A DNA stretch of 64,000 nt from Rummeliibacillus suwonensis (GCF_007896435.1 NZ_VCBL01000001.1:1455345-1519344); one strand, 5' to 3'; shown: positions 37,060-46,464, counted from the stretch's first letter. Notes: generated by a model from the sequence alone, not told the origin. Numbers and translations: made by a program.

Positions 37060-38742
37060 ATGAATCCATTACTTTTAAGGTTATATCAGAAGATAAAGAC
37101 GGGAGAATGTAAGCAGCAACAAATGTCAGATGTTCTTTCATTATCCGTTAAGCAAACATCTCGTTTATTGCAAAAATGGCAAGAAGAAGGATGGCTACGT
37201 TATATACCAGGAAAGGGTAGGGGAAAGAATTCCTATATAGAATGGTTAAAACCTATTGAAGAATTATTTTTAAAGAAAGCCATACAATCATTTCAAGAAA
37301 ATTCTATAGAAGAGACCGCAAAATTATTAACATATGACTGGTCTATCTCCAGCAAGGAACGTTTAACCTCTCTTTTCCAAACCAAAATGGGATTCATTCG
37401 AGATGAAAACGATCGACTTATCATCCCGATACGTTTTCGTTTTGTCACATTTCATCCATTAGAAGCAGTTGATTGCTATAGTGCTAATTTGGTATCTAGT
37501 TTATATGATCGACTGGTCAATGTTGATGAGGAGGGGCGTTTTTCTTCTGGGGTTGCTCATAGTTGGGAATGTCTTGATAAACGATTTCGCTGTTATTTAA
37601 GAAAGGGCGTCCGTTTCCATGATGGATCGTTATTGACGGCATCGGATGTTGTCACATGTTTGGATAAACTCAGGCATCATCCTCAACATGTGGTTATTTG
37701 GGAGCCCATTCATCGAATTTCAACGCCAGCACCATATGTGGTAGATTTTGAATTGAATGAATCGTTAGCAAGTTATATGCTCCCATTATTGAGTAATACT
37801 TATGCAAGTATTTATAAGGAATATGATGGTAAGATTATTGGTACTGGCTCGTTTTATCTTGTAGAAGATACGGAAACAAGAACTATTTTGAAAGCATTTG
37901 ATTATTATTATAAAGAACGTCCGTTACTGGATAAAATTGAATTTATCCGAGTTCCTCAAGATTTTAAGGTGGTCTATCATACTTCTCAAACTGAAAAAGA
38001 AGATGCGACATTTCAGGTAAAAAGTGATTCAGGGTTTGGCATCGTTGTGATGAATTTTTGCCATGAGTCGCCACTAAAAAACCCCAATATTCGCCATTAT
38101 ATTCATCAGATCATTGCCAATTCTCGTCATGAAATAATGGAGAAAGATAATTTTAAGGAAAATTTCTATCCCAATGCGGAGGGGTTTCAATTAGGAAATA
38201 GGGAAGCATTCCATATCCCTCCAATAAAAGATGTTCCGAAGCTATCTAGACCTTTAATCATGCAAGTAGTCAATTATACAAAGGATATGTCCTATTGGTT
38301 AAAGGAAAAATTAGAAGCAGCAGGGATTCAAATTGTTATTCAACATAAAACTTTTGATGAGGTACTTTATGGAAATCTACAAGAAATAAAAGCAGATCTC
38401 CTTATTTTCGGGGAGGTTTATGAGGTAAATCCTCAATATTCATTTTTTTGTTTAATAAAGGGTTTGGATTATTCCATTTCTCAAATTTTTTCCGTAGATC
38501 CAGCAATTAAAGAGCTGTCGATGAAATATAAATGCACGCCAATTGAACATTGGAAAGAACTTAATCATAAAATTGAAAAATTGTTAATCGAAAAATCGAT
38601 ACTAATCCCGCTTTATTATTCTAAAAGAAATATTCCATTCACTTCAGATCTTCAAAATATCTCCATAAAAAGTTTTGGTTATGTAGACTTTGCAAGCTTA
38701 TGGATGAAACCTAATATGAACATGACAAGTGATCTAGATTAG
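37060..38742 (+). CDS. SgrR-type transcriptional regulator (winged helix plus solute-binding domain)
   Basis: A 560-aa protein without a signal peptide. The N-terminus (about 1-110) is an SgrR winged helix: CKQQQMSDVLSLSVKQTSRLL then QEEGWLRYIPGKGRGKNS. Residues about 155-545 form an SBP_bac_5 (oligopeptide-binding) domain, with WECLDKRFRCYLRKGVRFHDGS typical of the fold. The binding domain acts as an intracellular effector sensor. It is divergent from the MFS gene it probably regulates. A terminator follows. Confidence 0.87.
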   Translation: MNPLLLRLYQKIKTGECKQQQMSDVLSLSVKQTSRLLQKWQEEGWLRYIPGKGRGKNSYIEWLKPIEELFLKKAIQSFQENSIEETAKLLTYDWSISSKERLTSLFQTKMGFIRDENDRLIIPIRFRFVTFHPLEAVDCYSANLVSSLYDRLVNVDEEGRFSSGVAHSWECLDKRFRCYLRKGVRFHDGSLLTASDVVTCLDKLRHHPQHVVIWEPIHRISTPAPYVVDFELNESLASYMLPLLSNTYASIYKEYDGKIIGTGSFYLVEDTETRTILKAFDYYYKERPLLDKIEFIRVPQDFKVVYHTSQTEKEDATFQVKSDSGFGIVVMNFCHESPLKNPNIRHYIHQIIANSRHEIMEKDNFKENFYPNAEGFQLGNREAFHIPPIKDVPKLSRPLIMQVVNYTKDMSYWLKEKLEAAGIQIVIQHKTFDEVLYGNLQEIKADLLIFGEVYEVNPQYSFFCLIKGLDYSISQIFSVDPAIKELSMKYKCTPIEHWKELNHKIEKLLIEKSILIPLYYSKRNIPFTSDLQNISIKSFGYVDFASLWMKPNMNMTSDLD

Positions 38743-38763
38743 ATAGTTGAACATAGAAATCAT

Positions 38764-38795
38764 TGCCATCCAAATAAAATGGATGGTTTTTTCAT
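38764..38795 (+). terminator. Terminator after the SgrR-type gene
   Basis: CCATCCA pairs with TGGATGG, followed by TTTTTTC. Confidence 0.85.
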
Positions 38796-38888
38796 TATTT
38801 ACGAAATTTTGTGTTGCCACAGTTTTTAAAACATATAAATAAGGGAATAGTGTGTAGTAGAAATAGAGAATAGGAAGGGGGATAAGCA

Positions 38889-39230
38889 TTGTTTTTTGTT
38901 TTTTTCATGCTTATTTTATCTACATGCTTAATACCTTTAATATTGATCGAGATAAAGGCGAAAATGGCTGAAAATCAATTTGATATAGCCATTCGGTCTA
39001 TAGAATCTAATTTGGACTCAATCCCAGAATTACGAAAAGAGTACAAATATCGATTAACGCGTTTTAAAATGTTTTGTGCAAATTGGCATAAGGTCATCAA
39101 AACGCGCATATTCAACGGAAATGTTTGGTTAAAGCAATGTCCAAAAATAGGCAAGAAATATTACACACAATTTATACAGCTAATTAAAACAAGGAAATTT
39201 AAAATTAAATTCAGTCGTACAAAAAATTAA
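38889..39230 (+). CDS. Small membrane-anchored basic protein
   Basis: A 113-aa protein from TTG 38889 behind GGAAGGGGG. One N-terminal membrane helix (about 2-22) is followed by a strongly basic soluble region rich in K and R (TRFKMFCANWHKVIKTR, KTRKFKIKFSRTKN). I do not recognise it. It lies about 120 bases before the dif site, and its terminator (39246-39285, AAAAAACTTCAGT / AACTGAAGTTTTTT) precedes dif. Confidence 0.62.
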   Translation: MFFVFFMLILSTCLIPLILIEIKAKMAENQFDIAIRSIESNLDSIPELRKEYKYRLTRFKMFCANWHKVIKTRIFNGNVWLKQCPKIGKKYYTQFIQLIKTRKFKIKFSRTKN

Positions 39231-39245
39231 ATACGACGGCTATAA

Positions 39246-39286
39246 AAAACTTCAGTAACGATTATAACTGAAGTTTTTTTATTTTT
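39246..39286. terminator. Terminator before the dif site
   Basis: AAAAAACTTCAGT pairs with AACTGAAGTTTTTT; it works on both strands. Confidence 0.88.
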
Positions 39287-39350
39287 TTATATTAGATTAA
39301 AAAAATCTCAAATATCTCACTATTATAAGTATACTTTATAAATGAAATAC

Positions 39351-39384
<34 letters not shown>

Positions 39385-39539
39385 TTTTACATAATATAAG
39401 TGGGTTTAATTAGTCTTTACTATTTTGAGTTATTGTCTTTTTCTTTACTTTTTTTAATGATGCAAATACGTAATTAAAATATCATTGTACAGATAATTTA
39501 TTATACATAAATTTCATCTTTTTTAATTGTAATTATTAA

Positions 39540-39578
39540 AAAATAAGATGTTCTTCAAGTTAAAACATCTTATTTTTT
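39540..39578 (-). terminator. Terminator of the MerR / ATPase-remnant unit
   Basis: AAAATAAGATGTT pairs with AACATCTTATTTT; both flanks are A/T runs. Confidence 0.88.
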
Positions 39579-39586
39579 ATTCATTT

Positions 39587-39690
39587 CTATTCTTTAAATT
39601 TTAGCAATCTTATTGCATTTAAGATGACGATCAATGCGGCTCCTGTATCACTTAAAACAGCCATCCAAAGTGTAAGCCATCTATTTTTTA
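39587..39690 (-). pseudogene. C-terminal remnant of a heavy-metal P-type ATPase
   Basis: Reading the minus strand in one frame gives NRWLTLWMAVLSDTGAALI, then VILNAIRLLKFKE and a stop at 39587. WMAVLSDTGA followed by N-x-x-RLL is the standard end of CadA/ZntA-class P1B ATPases (last transmembrane helix). Nothing upstream in this frame continues the gene; instead the intact MerR gene ends exactly there. A deletion probably fused the regulator region to the ATPase 3' end. Confidence 0.82.
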
Positions 39691-40566
39691 ATCTCTTTGA
39701 AAAAAATCTTTCGTTTGTGGGTACTTTTCAGTAAACCATTTATTTGCTTCCTGTAGTTTGTTTGAATATTCGCGATAAGAATGGCTCAAGATTTTCAAAT
39801 TTGTGATAAAAATTTCCTGATAGCCGCTACTTTTCTGGAACTCTAATAGCAATTGTTGCAATTTATATGAAGGGGTTGATTTATATTCTTTAGAGCTGCG
39901 GAATGTAATGTACTCTTCTATCCCCTTTTTGTTATGGGCAATGTAACTGTCTATATCATCGATCGAATCAAGGAAAGTAGTATTTATTTTTTCTAGGTTT
40001 TCTTGTTTCATTAAAGGAATGACGCTTTCCAAATACTCTTCCAATTCTTTAGAAATTTTTAGTTGGTCAAGGAAATGGACTATTTTTGTATAGGCTTCTT
40101 CCTTTTCCTTAGTATCTATTTTTTCATTTAAAAATGGTCCAAAGTGGATAGACAAATAAATACCATACATACCTGGAAAAGATTGTACTAATTTTTCTCG
40201 AATGGTAAAAGAAGAGTCGAGATTAGAATGAATGTATTCCAATCCTCGATCGATATCATAGTCTTCCATCAAAAGTTCCAAACATTTTTGTTGTTCTGTT
40301 AACTTTTTCTTATTTAGATCTATTAAATACTTATATTTTGATAATGTTAAGGATTTATTACTGCTTGCAAAAACATTTTTTATATTAGAAATACTTAATC
40401 CTAGATTCCTGAGGACAGAGATTTCTTTTAATATAGATATATCATCAGGATCGTAATTTCTATATCCGTTTTTACTGATTTTCGGATGGACAAGTCCCGA
40501 TTTTTCGTAATATTCTATCGCTTTTTTGGTAAGTGAACATTTTTTGCATACTTCATTTATTAACAT
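39688..40566 (-). CDS. MerR family transcriptional regulator
   Basis: A 292-aa regulator; ATG 40566 is preferred, with GAGG eight bases upstream. The N-terminal MerR helix-turn-helix is readable (INEVCKKCSLTKKAIEYYEKSGLV, GYRNYDPDDISILKEI), followed by a coiled coil (about 80-110) and an unrecognised 180-residue helical effector domain with no cysteine cluster. It lies next to the tail of a heavy-metal ATPase, suggesting past metal-linked regulation, but the domain does not look like the short metal-sensing MerR type. Its own promoter has the 19-base MerR spacing. Confidence 0.82.
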   Translation of the reverse strand: MLINEVCKKCSLTKKAIEYYEKSGLVHPKISKNGYRNYDPDDISILKEISVLRNLGLSISNIKNVFASSNKSLTLSKYKYLIDLNKKKLTEQQKCLELLMEDYDIDRGLEYIHSNLDSSFTIREKLVQSFPGMYGIYLSIHFGPFLNEKIDTKEKEEAYTKIVHFLDQLKISKELEEYLESVIPLMKQENLEKINTTFLDSIDDIDSYIAHNKKGIEEYITFRSSKEYKSTPSYKLQQLLLEFQKSSGYQEIFITNLKILSHSYREYSNKLQEANKWFTEKYPQTKDFFQRD

Positions 40567-40584
40567 AGCCATCACCTCAAAAAC

Positions 40585-40615
40585 ATAATAAGCTACCCCC
40601 TAAGGTAGGAGTCAA
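40585..40615 (-). promoter_or_regulatory. MerR-type promoter with 19-base spacer and dyad operator
   Basis: On the minus strand: -35 TTGACT (40615-40610), a 19-base spacer containing CCTACCTTAGGGGGTAG, and -10 TATTAT (40590-40585). The long spacer with a central CTACC/GGGTAG dyad is characteristic of promoters twisted open by MerR proteins, so autoregulation is likely. Confidence 0.75.
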
Positions 40616-40765
40616 TGCATTTTTGTGATTATAATATTGCTTGCGTTGAATATTTTATTAGCTTTCCATTCTAACGTAACATAGAATTACAAATCCACCC
40701 CATTGTGAGTATAAAAAATTTTTGATTGGGCAAAATATGACTAATTGGATATGGGGGTGAGAAAA

Positions 40766-40855
40766 TTGAAATTGCTTATCAAATTGGATGTCAACATTAA
40801 AGTACGAGATGTTTTCATTGTTTCAGCTGTTTTAATGATTCATCTTTATTCTTAA
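40766..40855 (+). CDS. Possible 29-aa membrane microprotein
   Basis: GGGGGTGAG lies seven bases before TTG 40766, which opens MKLLIKLDVNIKV and then a hydrophobic DVFIVSAVLMIHL helix. It may be a true small protein, a leader peptide, or the start of a lost gene. The rest of this 500-base gap has only the perfect hairpin TCAAAGCCGATTTACT/AGTAAATCGGCTTTGA at 40980-41018 without a clear T-run. Confidence 0.3.
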   Translation: MKLLIKLDVNIKVRDVFIVSAVLMIHLYS

Positions 40856-41062
40856 CAATGATCAGCAGCAACAATAAAAATATTATTGAATGAACATATC
40901 CTAACACTTAATGCCAAAATACATATAAAAAACTTCAATCTTCTAAAATGCCAACTAAAGTACCTATTCATCTTTTACATCAAAGCCGATTTACTACAAA
41001 AAAGTAAATCGGCTTTGATAGTTGTGATTGTTTTAGGTTTAAATTCTAACATTGATCAAGTC

Positions 41063-41551
41063 CTACACTAAATAATCCTCGAAATTGCTTATAAACTCGA
41101 CTATCCAAGCAGTCCCCATAGAAACAATAGCTAAAGCAAATGGTAGAAGAAAACTTTTGATGGCTTTTGACCAATGAAAGTTTTCTTGTTGCTTTTTTAG
41201 TATTCTATCCGTCACAAAAAATAAGATAGAAGCAGCTAAACTATAAGGTAAAATAACAAGCCCGAAAACAATATGTAATATGCCAGAAATGATCATTTCT
41301 ACGTTTTCTTTTCCCAGCTTTTTTGATAGGAATTTTGCTACTATATCACTGAAAATTGAACTTAGTATGCCATAGCCCAAGATGACAGGAAAACTAAATA
41401 ATAAACAGCCATACATGATCGACAAAGCAGAATAAAGATAATTTTGAGCTACAACTGTTTCTTCTTCAAATGGATCCGGACTAACAAATCCTAATAAAAT
41501 AACAAACAAAGTACCTGAAATTGAAGCAGCTATTATTTTTCTGGATAACAT
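41063..41551 (-). CDS. Four-TM hypothetical membrane protein
   Basis: A 162-aa integral membrane protein with helices at about 5-22, 42-66, 88-113 and 135-157. Acidic FVSPDPFEEE follows TM1, and KKLGKENVEM and DRILKKQQENFHWSK loops are cytoplasmic by the positive-inside rule. I cannot assign it to a family. ATG 41551 follows AAGGCGGG. Standing near dif among gene remnants, it may be of recent or lineage-specific origin. Confidence 0.65.
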   Translation of the reverse strand: MLSRKIIAASISGTLFVILLGFVSPDPFEEETVVAQNYLYSALSIMYGCLLFSFPVILGYGILSSIFSDIVAKFLSKKLGKENVEMIISGILHIVFGLVILPYSLAASILFFVTDRILKKQQENFHWSKAIKSFLLPFALAIVSMGTAWIVEFISNFEDYLV

Positions 41552-41627
41552 TTTATTCCCGCCTTATGTGCTTTCGCAGATTATTTTTTATTGGAGTTAC
41601 GTGGATTAAACGTTAAAAAATTTATTT

Positions 41628-41819
41628 CTATGGTAAATGTAAAATTCTTACTTTGCCATTTGACTCATTATACTCCATAATTTCAACATCATTTGGAATC
41701 AAGTTTTTGTATGTACGTATATAGTATTCCCCTAATGTTTCATTACGCTTTACATTCATATCTTTTAAAATGAAAAAAATTTTACGATACTCATGAGGTG
41801 CTAGATAAAAATAATACAT
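41628..41819 (-). pseudogene. Short reading frame in a decayed region
   Basis: A 63-codon frame (MYYFYLAPHEYRKIFF, then NETLGEYYIRTYKN and VEIMEYNESNGKVRILHL) has protein-like composition but no RBS. Just upstream on the same strand another short frame (MIRILDESDTKMKFGEKL, about 41907-41984) ends early. Together they look like a broken gene of unknown family. A true small gene cannot be excluded. Confidence 0.35.
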
Positions 41820-42102
41820 TTCTACAAGAAATATTCAATAAAAGCGTCAGTAATTCCTTTTTTAATTATCTGTTAGATAAAAATCCAGGAAAACTACTGT
41901 TTCACAATAGCCCTGTTCGTAAGTTTTTCTCCAAATTTCATTTTTGTATCAGATTCATCCAATATTCTTATCATAAACCTTAAACCAGGTTGTTACTCAA
42001 TGAGGAAAGAGATATGTTATATTTTATGTATGGTAACCAATAAGGGGCGTTATTACCTCTTGTATATGAATAAAGGCTGTTTCGCATGAAAGGAGTTTTT
42101 TG

Positions 42103-42813
42103 ATGCCAGAGACCGAAATAGATAAAAAAGCACATGTTGAAGAACATTTTTTAGCATCCGATTTAATTCGCGATATTGTTATTGGTATGTCTGATGGACT
42201 GACGGTTCCTTTTGCACTTGCTGCCGGCTTATCAGGTAGCGTTTCAAATGCAAGTCTTGTTGTCATAGCAGGAGTAGCTGAAATCGCTGCAGGATCAATT
42301 GCTATGGGGCTTGGTGGTTATCTTGCTGCACGTACGGACGAAGAACACTACGCAACCGAATTGGCTCGAGAAAAAAGAGAGATTGTCGAATTACCTGATC
42401 GAGAACGACAAGAAGTAGCTGACATATTGCGTGAATGGAGTCTACCTGAATCGGCGATCCATGAAACAGTTGATGCCATGAGTAAAGATCCTGAAAAATG
42501 GGTAGATTTTATGATGAAATACGAGCTTGGACTTGAAAAGCCCGAACCAAAGCGTGCATTAACAAGCTCCGCTACAATTGGTGGATCCTATATCGTCGGA
42601 GGTCTTATTCCTCTATTCCCATATATGATCATCTCCAATGCTAACTCTGCCCTACTTCTTTCCGTCATTATGACACTGATCGCCCTATTTATTTTTGGAT
42701 TTGTCAAAGGAAAGTTTACAGGAGCGAAGCCGTTTAAAAGCGCTTTTCAAACGACATTGGTCGGTGGTCTAGCTGCAGGTATTGCCTTTATCATTGCAAA
42801 ATTAATTTCGTGA
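42103..42813 (+). CDS. VIT1/CCC1 family iron/manganese transporter
   Basis: A 236-aa membrane protein; ATG 42103 follows GAAAGGAG. It has the VIT plan: TM1 with DIVIGMSDGLTVPFALAAGL, TM2 with GVAEIAAGSIAMGLGGYLAARTDEEHY, a cytoplasmic helical metal-binding domain (about 80-150, many E/D/R), and three C-terminal TMs. In plants and yeast these export Fe2+/Mn2+ from the cytosol into vacuoles; bacterial copies probably lower cytosolic metal. A terminator follows at 42845. Confidence 0.87.
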   Translation: MPETEIDKKAHVEEHFLASDLIRDIVIGMSDGLTVPFALAAGLSGSVSNASLVVIAGVAEIAAGSIAMGLGGYLAARTDEEHYATELAREKREIVELPDRERQEVADILREWSLPESAIHETVDAMSKDPEKWVDFMMKYELGLEKPEPKRALTSSATIGGSYIVGGLIPLFPYMIISNANSALLLSVIMTLIALFIFGFVKGKFTGAKPFKSAFQTTLVGGLAAGIAFIIAKLIS

Positions 42814-42844
42814 TTTTTTACAAGCAAATCAATGCTTGAATCTG

Positions 42845-42886
42845 GACATGCACAGCTTTATCCTTATGCCTGGCATGTCTTTTTAC
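42845..42886 (+). terminator. Terminator after the VIT family gene
   Basis: GACATGC pairs with GCATGTC, followed by TTTTT. Confidence 0.75.
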
Positions 42887-43095
42887 GTGTTTAGTGGGAT
42901 AACTGCTTGTATGAACTGATGAAGAAGCATATTAGCTATTTTTTCGTCATTTAGGATTTGCATTTTTGATTAAGCGAAATCATTAAAACGACAGAAAATC
43001 TCCTTCCATGATCTTTCTTATTTTGATGGCTCTGCCTCCATTTTTATAGTAAACTTAGCAATGAGAAATACAGGTTTCAGGAAAGGTTGAAAATT

Positions 43096-43692
43096 ATGTC
43101 AAATGTCGAAGAATTAGTGAATCAAGCAGTTGAGTTAAAGCGTACAGGTCACTACGATCAAGCGTTAAATAAGTATACAGAAGCGATCAAGTTACAACCA
43201 TCTAACAGCCATTTATATCGTGGGATTGGCCAAGTTGCTTATCTTATGGAGCAAAATAAAATTGCTGTAGCTGCCTATTTATCTGCGTTACATATTGAAA
43301 TTGCAAAAATCGAACACTTTGGGTTGAATGAAGAAACACAAAAAATGTATGAACAATTACCAGAAATATTAATAAAAGATTTGCCCCTAAAAGGTGCCTT
43401 TATCCTTTATTATGACACAAATACTTTGCGTCATTTGGCACATGCGATCGCCGACTTTGATCAGGACGCGCTAAGTTCAGAACCCGAACTTGTAAGTTAT
43501 AAAGAGATTTATACAGCTCATTTGAAGGGTGATCAAGATCTAGCGGAAATTTTATCGATCTATAATCGCAGCGAAAAGGATTATACAGATCAAGAAACAA
43601 CTTTTTATATTCAAATTGGGAAAGAACTCGCTCTTGCTTGGATCAAATGGGATCAAATTGGTAGTCTAGATGTCGGAAAGTTATACTTTTAA
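43096..43692 (+). CDS. TPR-repeat protein
   Basis: A 198-aa soluble protein; ATG 43096 follows AGGAAAGG. Two tetratricopeptide repeats can be read (EELVNQAVELKRTGHYDQAL, NKYTEAIKLQPSNSHLY; then RGIGQVAYLMEQNKIAVAAYLSALHIE), followed by a helical domain I do not recognise with LILYYDTNTLRHLAHAI-like hydrophobic stretches. TPRs mediate protein binding. No partner is suggested by the neighbours. Confidence 0.72.
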   Translation: MSNVEELVNQAVELKRTGHYDQALNKYTEAIKLQPSNSHLYRGIGQVAYLMEQNKIAVAAYLSALHIEIAKIEHFGLNEETQKMYEQLPEILIKDLPLKGAFILYYDTNTLRHLAHAIADFDQDALSSEPELVSYKEIYTAHLKGDQDLAEILSIYNRSEKDYTDQETTFYIQIGKELALAWIKWDQIGSLDVGKLYF

Positions 43693-43811
43693 TCGAAAAG
43701 CAGCAGCCATTCATTGTAAGTCATTCCGTTTTGAAGTAGAGAATCTTAAATACTGTTTCAAACAAAAACCAATTAGCACGATTTTGAATAACAATTTTAT
43801 TAACATAGAGA

Positions 43812-43844
43812 ATGGTGTCAACACAACTGACACCATTTTTTAAT
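43812..43844 (+). terminator. Terminator after the TPR gene
   Basis: AATGGTGTC pairs with GACACCATT, then TTTTTT. Confidence 0.88.
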
Positions 43845-43899
43845 TATAAGTAATTGTAACAGTTCAATACAAATTCACTCATTTAAAAGGAGAAAACAT

Positions 43900-44154
43900 A
43901 TGAACAGTTCTACTTTTTGGGATGTAATCGGACCCACTATTTTAGTCTTTTTTGTCGCTACTTTTGGTTGGTCATTGTATGGACTAAAAAGAAAGTCATT
44001 TACTATTCTTTTAATAGGGACTATTTTAAACATCGGAATAGCCAGTATATTTTGGTGGTCAATTGGGAGATTTTTAGTATTTGTACCTTTTTTTCAATTA
44101 GTTGCGACAATATATATTTTATTAAGCAACAGAAGGCATCACTTTGAAAAATAA
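43900..44154 (+). CDS. Small three-TM membrane protein
   Basis: An 84-aa hydrophobic protein with helices at about 8-27, 33-52 and 55-76, starting at ATG 43900 behind AAAAGGAG. Basic residues (KRKS, RRHH) sit in the loop and tail. Bacilli have many such small proteins of unknown role. I cannot name a family. Confidence 0.65.
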   Translation: MNSSTFWDVIGPTILVFFVATFGWSLYGLKRKSFTILLIGTILNIGIASIFWWSIGRFLVFVPFFQLVATIYILLSNRRHHFEK

Positions 44155-44206
44155 TTTAAGTTATTAATAAGGAATTAAAAATCTGTTGAATACTGTCTCA
44201 AAATTA

Positions 44207-44217
44207 AGTTTACATAA
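44207..44217 (+). repeat. Orphan dif right-arm motif
   Basis: AGTTTACATAA, the reverse complement of the dif right arm, followed by TAATAT and a poorly matching second arm. See also 39369, 59479 and 61276. Confidence 0.4.
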
Positions 44218-44269
44218 TAATATTATTACATTTAAATTTAATCGATTTTTTCAAATTCTATTTCAAAAT

Positions 44270-44310
44270 AAAAACAGCATGCTTAGTATAAGCTTTACAT
44301 GCTGTTCTAT
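44270..44310 (-). terminator. Terminator of trpEG
   Basis: AACAGCATG pairs with CATGCTGTT; on the minus strand it ends in TTTTTATTTT. Confidence 0.8.
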
Positions 44311-44367
44311 TCTAAGGATTGATGGATGCTTCTTATTTTATTTAATCGACTTCATACATAAAACAAT

Positions 44368-44961
44368 TTAAACTTGTTGCCCTACTTGCTGACAATACTT
44401 ATCTAAAAACAATTGAATCATCAAATCTCCTTCTTTGGTTCCGATAGATTCTGGATGGAATTGCAAACCAAATACAGGATAATCTCGATGCTGGATCGCC
44501 ATGATTTCTCCATCATCTTTGGCGATAGCTGTGACTTTTAATTCTTTAGGTAGCGTTTTTGGGTCGATGACTAGAGAATGATAACGCATGACAGTGAGTG
44601 GTTTTGGACAATTTTGAAACAATCCTGTTGGTTCAAATTCTAGCTCTGAAAACAGGCCATGTTTAATCTGTTTCGCTTGTATAATTTTAGCGCCAAAAGC
44701 TTCCCCGATTGATTGGTGCCCTAGACAGATCCCTAGTATCGGAAATTCTTTATAAAGTTTTTGAATCACTTCAATCGAGATTCCCGCTTCTTTTGGTGTT
44801 CCGGGTCCAGGAGAAATAACAATCGCTTCTGGCTGTAATTGTCGAATTGCATCAATAGTTAAAGCATCGTTTCGAACAACTTTAACTTCTTTTCCAAGAC
44901 TACTAATTTGTTGATATAGATTATAAGTAAATGAATCATAGTTATCGATCAGTAAAATCAT
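44368..44961 (-). CDS. trpG: Anthranilate synthase glutaminase subunit (TrpG/PabA)
   Basis: A 197-aa class I glutamine amidotransferase supplying ammonia to TrpE. The triad is visible: nucleophile C in GICLGHQSIGEAFG (about 79), H and E in FHPESIGT (about 168-170). The N-terminus LLIDNYDSFTYNL and PGPGTPKEAG oxyanion region are standard. Its ATG overlaps the trpE stop by four bases. In many Bacilli the same subunit also serves aminodeoxychorismate synthase; the T-box upstream favours the tryptophan role. Confidence 0.9.
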   Translation of the reverse strand: MILLIDNYDSFTYNLYQQISSLGKEVKVVRNDALTIDAIRQLQPEAIVISPGPGTPKEAGISIEVIQKLYKEFPILGICLGHQSIGEAFGAKIIQAKQIKHGLFSELEFEPTGLFQNCPKPLTVMRYHSLVIDPKTLPKELKVTAIAKDDGEIMAIQHRDYPVFGLQFHPESIGTKEGDLMIQLFLDKYCQQVGQQV

Positions 44962-46349
44962 GCGCGCACCTCCAACAATGCTTTTGCCTTGTTTAATGTT
45001 TCTTCATATTCTTTTTCAGGAACAGAATGATAAACAATCCCTGCTCCGGCTTGGACATATGCCTTTCCCTTTGTCACAACCATTGTACGGATGGCAAGCG
45101 CCATATCCATATCTCCAGAGATTGAAACATATCCGACAGCCCCAGCATAGACGCCTCTTTTATGGTGTTCTAAGCTGTTGATAATTTGCATAGCACGAAT
45201 TTTAGGAGCTCCAGATACAGTACCTGCTGGCAAAGTTGTCGATAACACATCGAGTGGATGAATGTCATCTTTTAACTCCCCTGTTACTTCAGAAACAATA
45301 TGCATCACATATTTATAACGTTCTATGTTCATATATTTTGGTAATTTTACGGTGCCAATTTTAGAAAGCTTTCCAATATCATTACGACCCAAATCAACTA
45401 ACATACGATGTTCAGCAAGTTCTTTTTCATCCTGTAGTAGCTCTTTTTCCAGTGCCAAGTCTTCTTCAGTGCTTTTCCCTCTTCGGCGAGTACCTGCAAT
45501 TGGATTCGTCGTCGCCATACGTCCCTTGACCTTGACTAAGCTTTCTGGAGATGTTCCAAGGATCACATAATCGCCGAAATCCATATAAAACATATAAGGT
45601 GAAGGATTCGCTGTACGAAGTCTTCGATAAAGGTTCATCGGATTTCCTGTAAAATCAGCTTCAAATCTTTGAGATAAAACTACTTGAAAAATATCCCCCT
45701 GTTCAATATGCTTCTTGCCTTGAATGACCATTTGACAAAAATCTTCTTTTTCAATAGTTGAATGAAATTGAATCGTATCTGTATCATGGTCGCTTTGGGT
45801 GAATACAGGCATCGCGAGCTGTTTTTCAATATCGTTTACTCGCTGCACTAATTGTTCATGTGTGATTCCCATTTGCAATAAATCTACTGCCACGATATGC
45901 ACTTTTTGCAATAAATGATCTACCACGATAAAAGTATCATAGAATAATACATGCATATCAGGCATTTGTAAATCATCTTTCAACATTGTGCCTATTTTTT
46001 CATGATAAAATGCGGTTTCATAACCAAAATATCCGATCGCCCCACCAAAAAATGAAAAAGGTAATTTTTCCTCTTCAGTAGGTAATAATGATTTCAACTT
46101 GGCAAATGCATCGACGCCTGAATGGATGAGTTCATGTTTAGCATTGAATAATTGGTACGCATTATTGGTCGAAGTCAATTCTGCTAATGGATTAACAGCA
46201 ATAAACGAATATCTTCCGCTTTCTTCATGTTTGGCCGATGATTCGAATAACATTTTTTTCGATCCGTTTAAAGCGTGATAAATGGAAATAGGTGTTAACA
46301 TATCGCCTTGGATTGTTTTCATTTCGTACATTCTTGTCTCAACTGTCAT
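44958..46349 (-). CDS. trpE: Anthranilate synthase component I
   Basis: A 463-aa chorismate-utilising enzyme making anthranilate, the first committed step of tryptophan synthesis. The N-terminal domain keeps the feedback-site element LFESSAKHEESGRYSFIA (about 34-51). The catalytic domain has LSQRFEADFTGNP, ATNPIAGTRRRGK, DLGRNDIGKLS, ATTL-like TLPAGTVSGAPKIRAM and AGAGIVYHSVPEKEY. ATG 46349 follows GGAG. It is controlled by a tryptophan T-box and coupled to trpG, but the other trp genes do not follow. Confidence 0.93.
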   Translation of the reverse strand: MTVETRMYEMKTIQGDMLTPISIYHALNGSKKMLFESSAKHEESGRYSFIAVNPLAELTSTNNAYQLFNAKHELIHSGVDAFAKLKSLLPTEEEKLPFSFFGGAIGYFGYETAFYHEKIGTMLKDDLQMPDMHVLFYDTFIVVDHLLQKVHIVAVDLLQMGITHEQLVQRVNDIEKQLAMPVFTQSDHDTDTIQFHSTIEKEDFCQMVIQGKKHIEQGDIFQVVLSQRFEADFTGNPMNLYRRLRTANPSPYMFYMDFGDYVILGTSPESLVKVKGRMATTNPIAGTRRRGKSTEEDLALEKELLQDEKELAEHRMLVDLGRNDIGKLSKIGTVKLPKYMNIERYKYVMHIVSEVTGELKDDIHPLDVLSTTLPAGTVSGAPKIRAMQIINSLEHHKRGVYAGAVGYVSISGDMDMALAIRTMVVTKGKAYVQAGAGIVYHSVPEKEYEETLNKAKALLEVRA

Positions 46350-46464
46350 TTGTTTTAACTCCTTCTCTCTGCTCTTCTAAGCTCTAACCTTTTGAAAACA
46401 TGCGAATCAAAACACTCCCGAGTCAGTTCAATAAGGGTGAAGATGGCCATAGTTGTTATTCAAA

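Noticed and set aside
40886-41071. 61-codon plus-strand ORF
   Set aside because: It reads through a perfect inverted repeat (40980-41018), has no RBS and a low-complexity AT composition.
44958-46349. PabB (aminodeoxychorismate synthase) assignment
   Set aside because: The feedback-site LFESS region and the tryptophan T-box favour TrpE.
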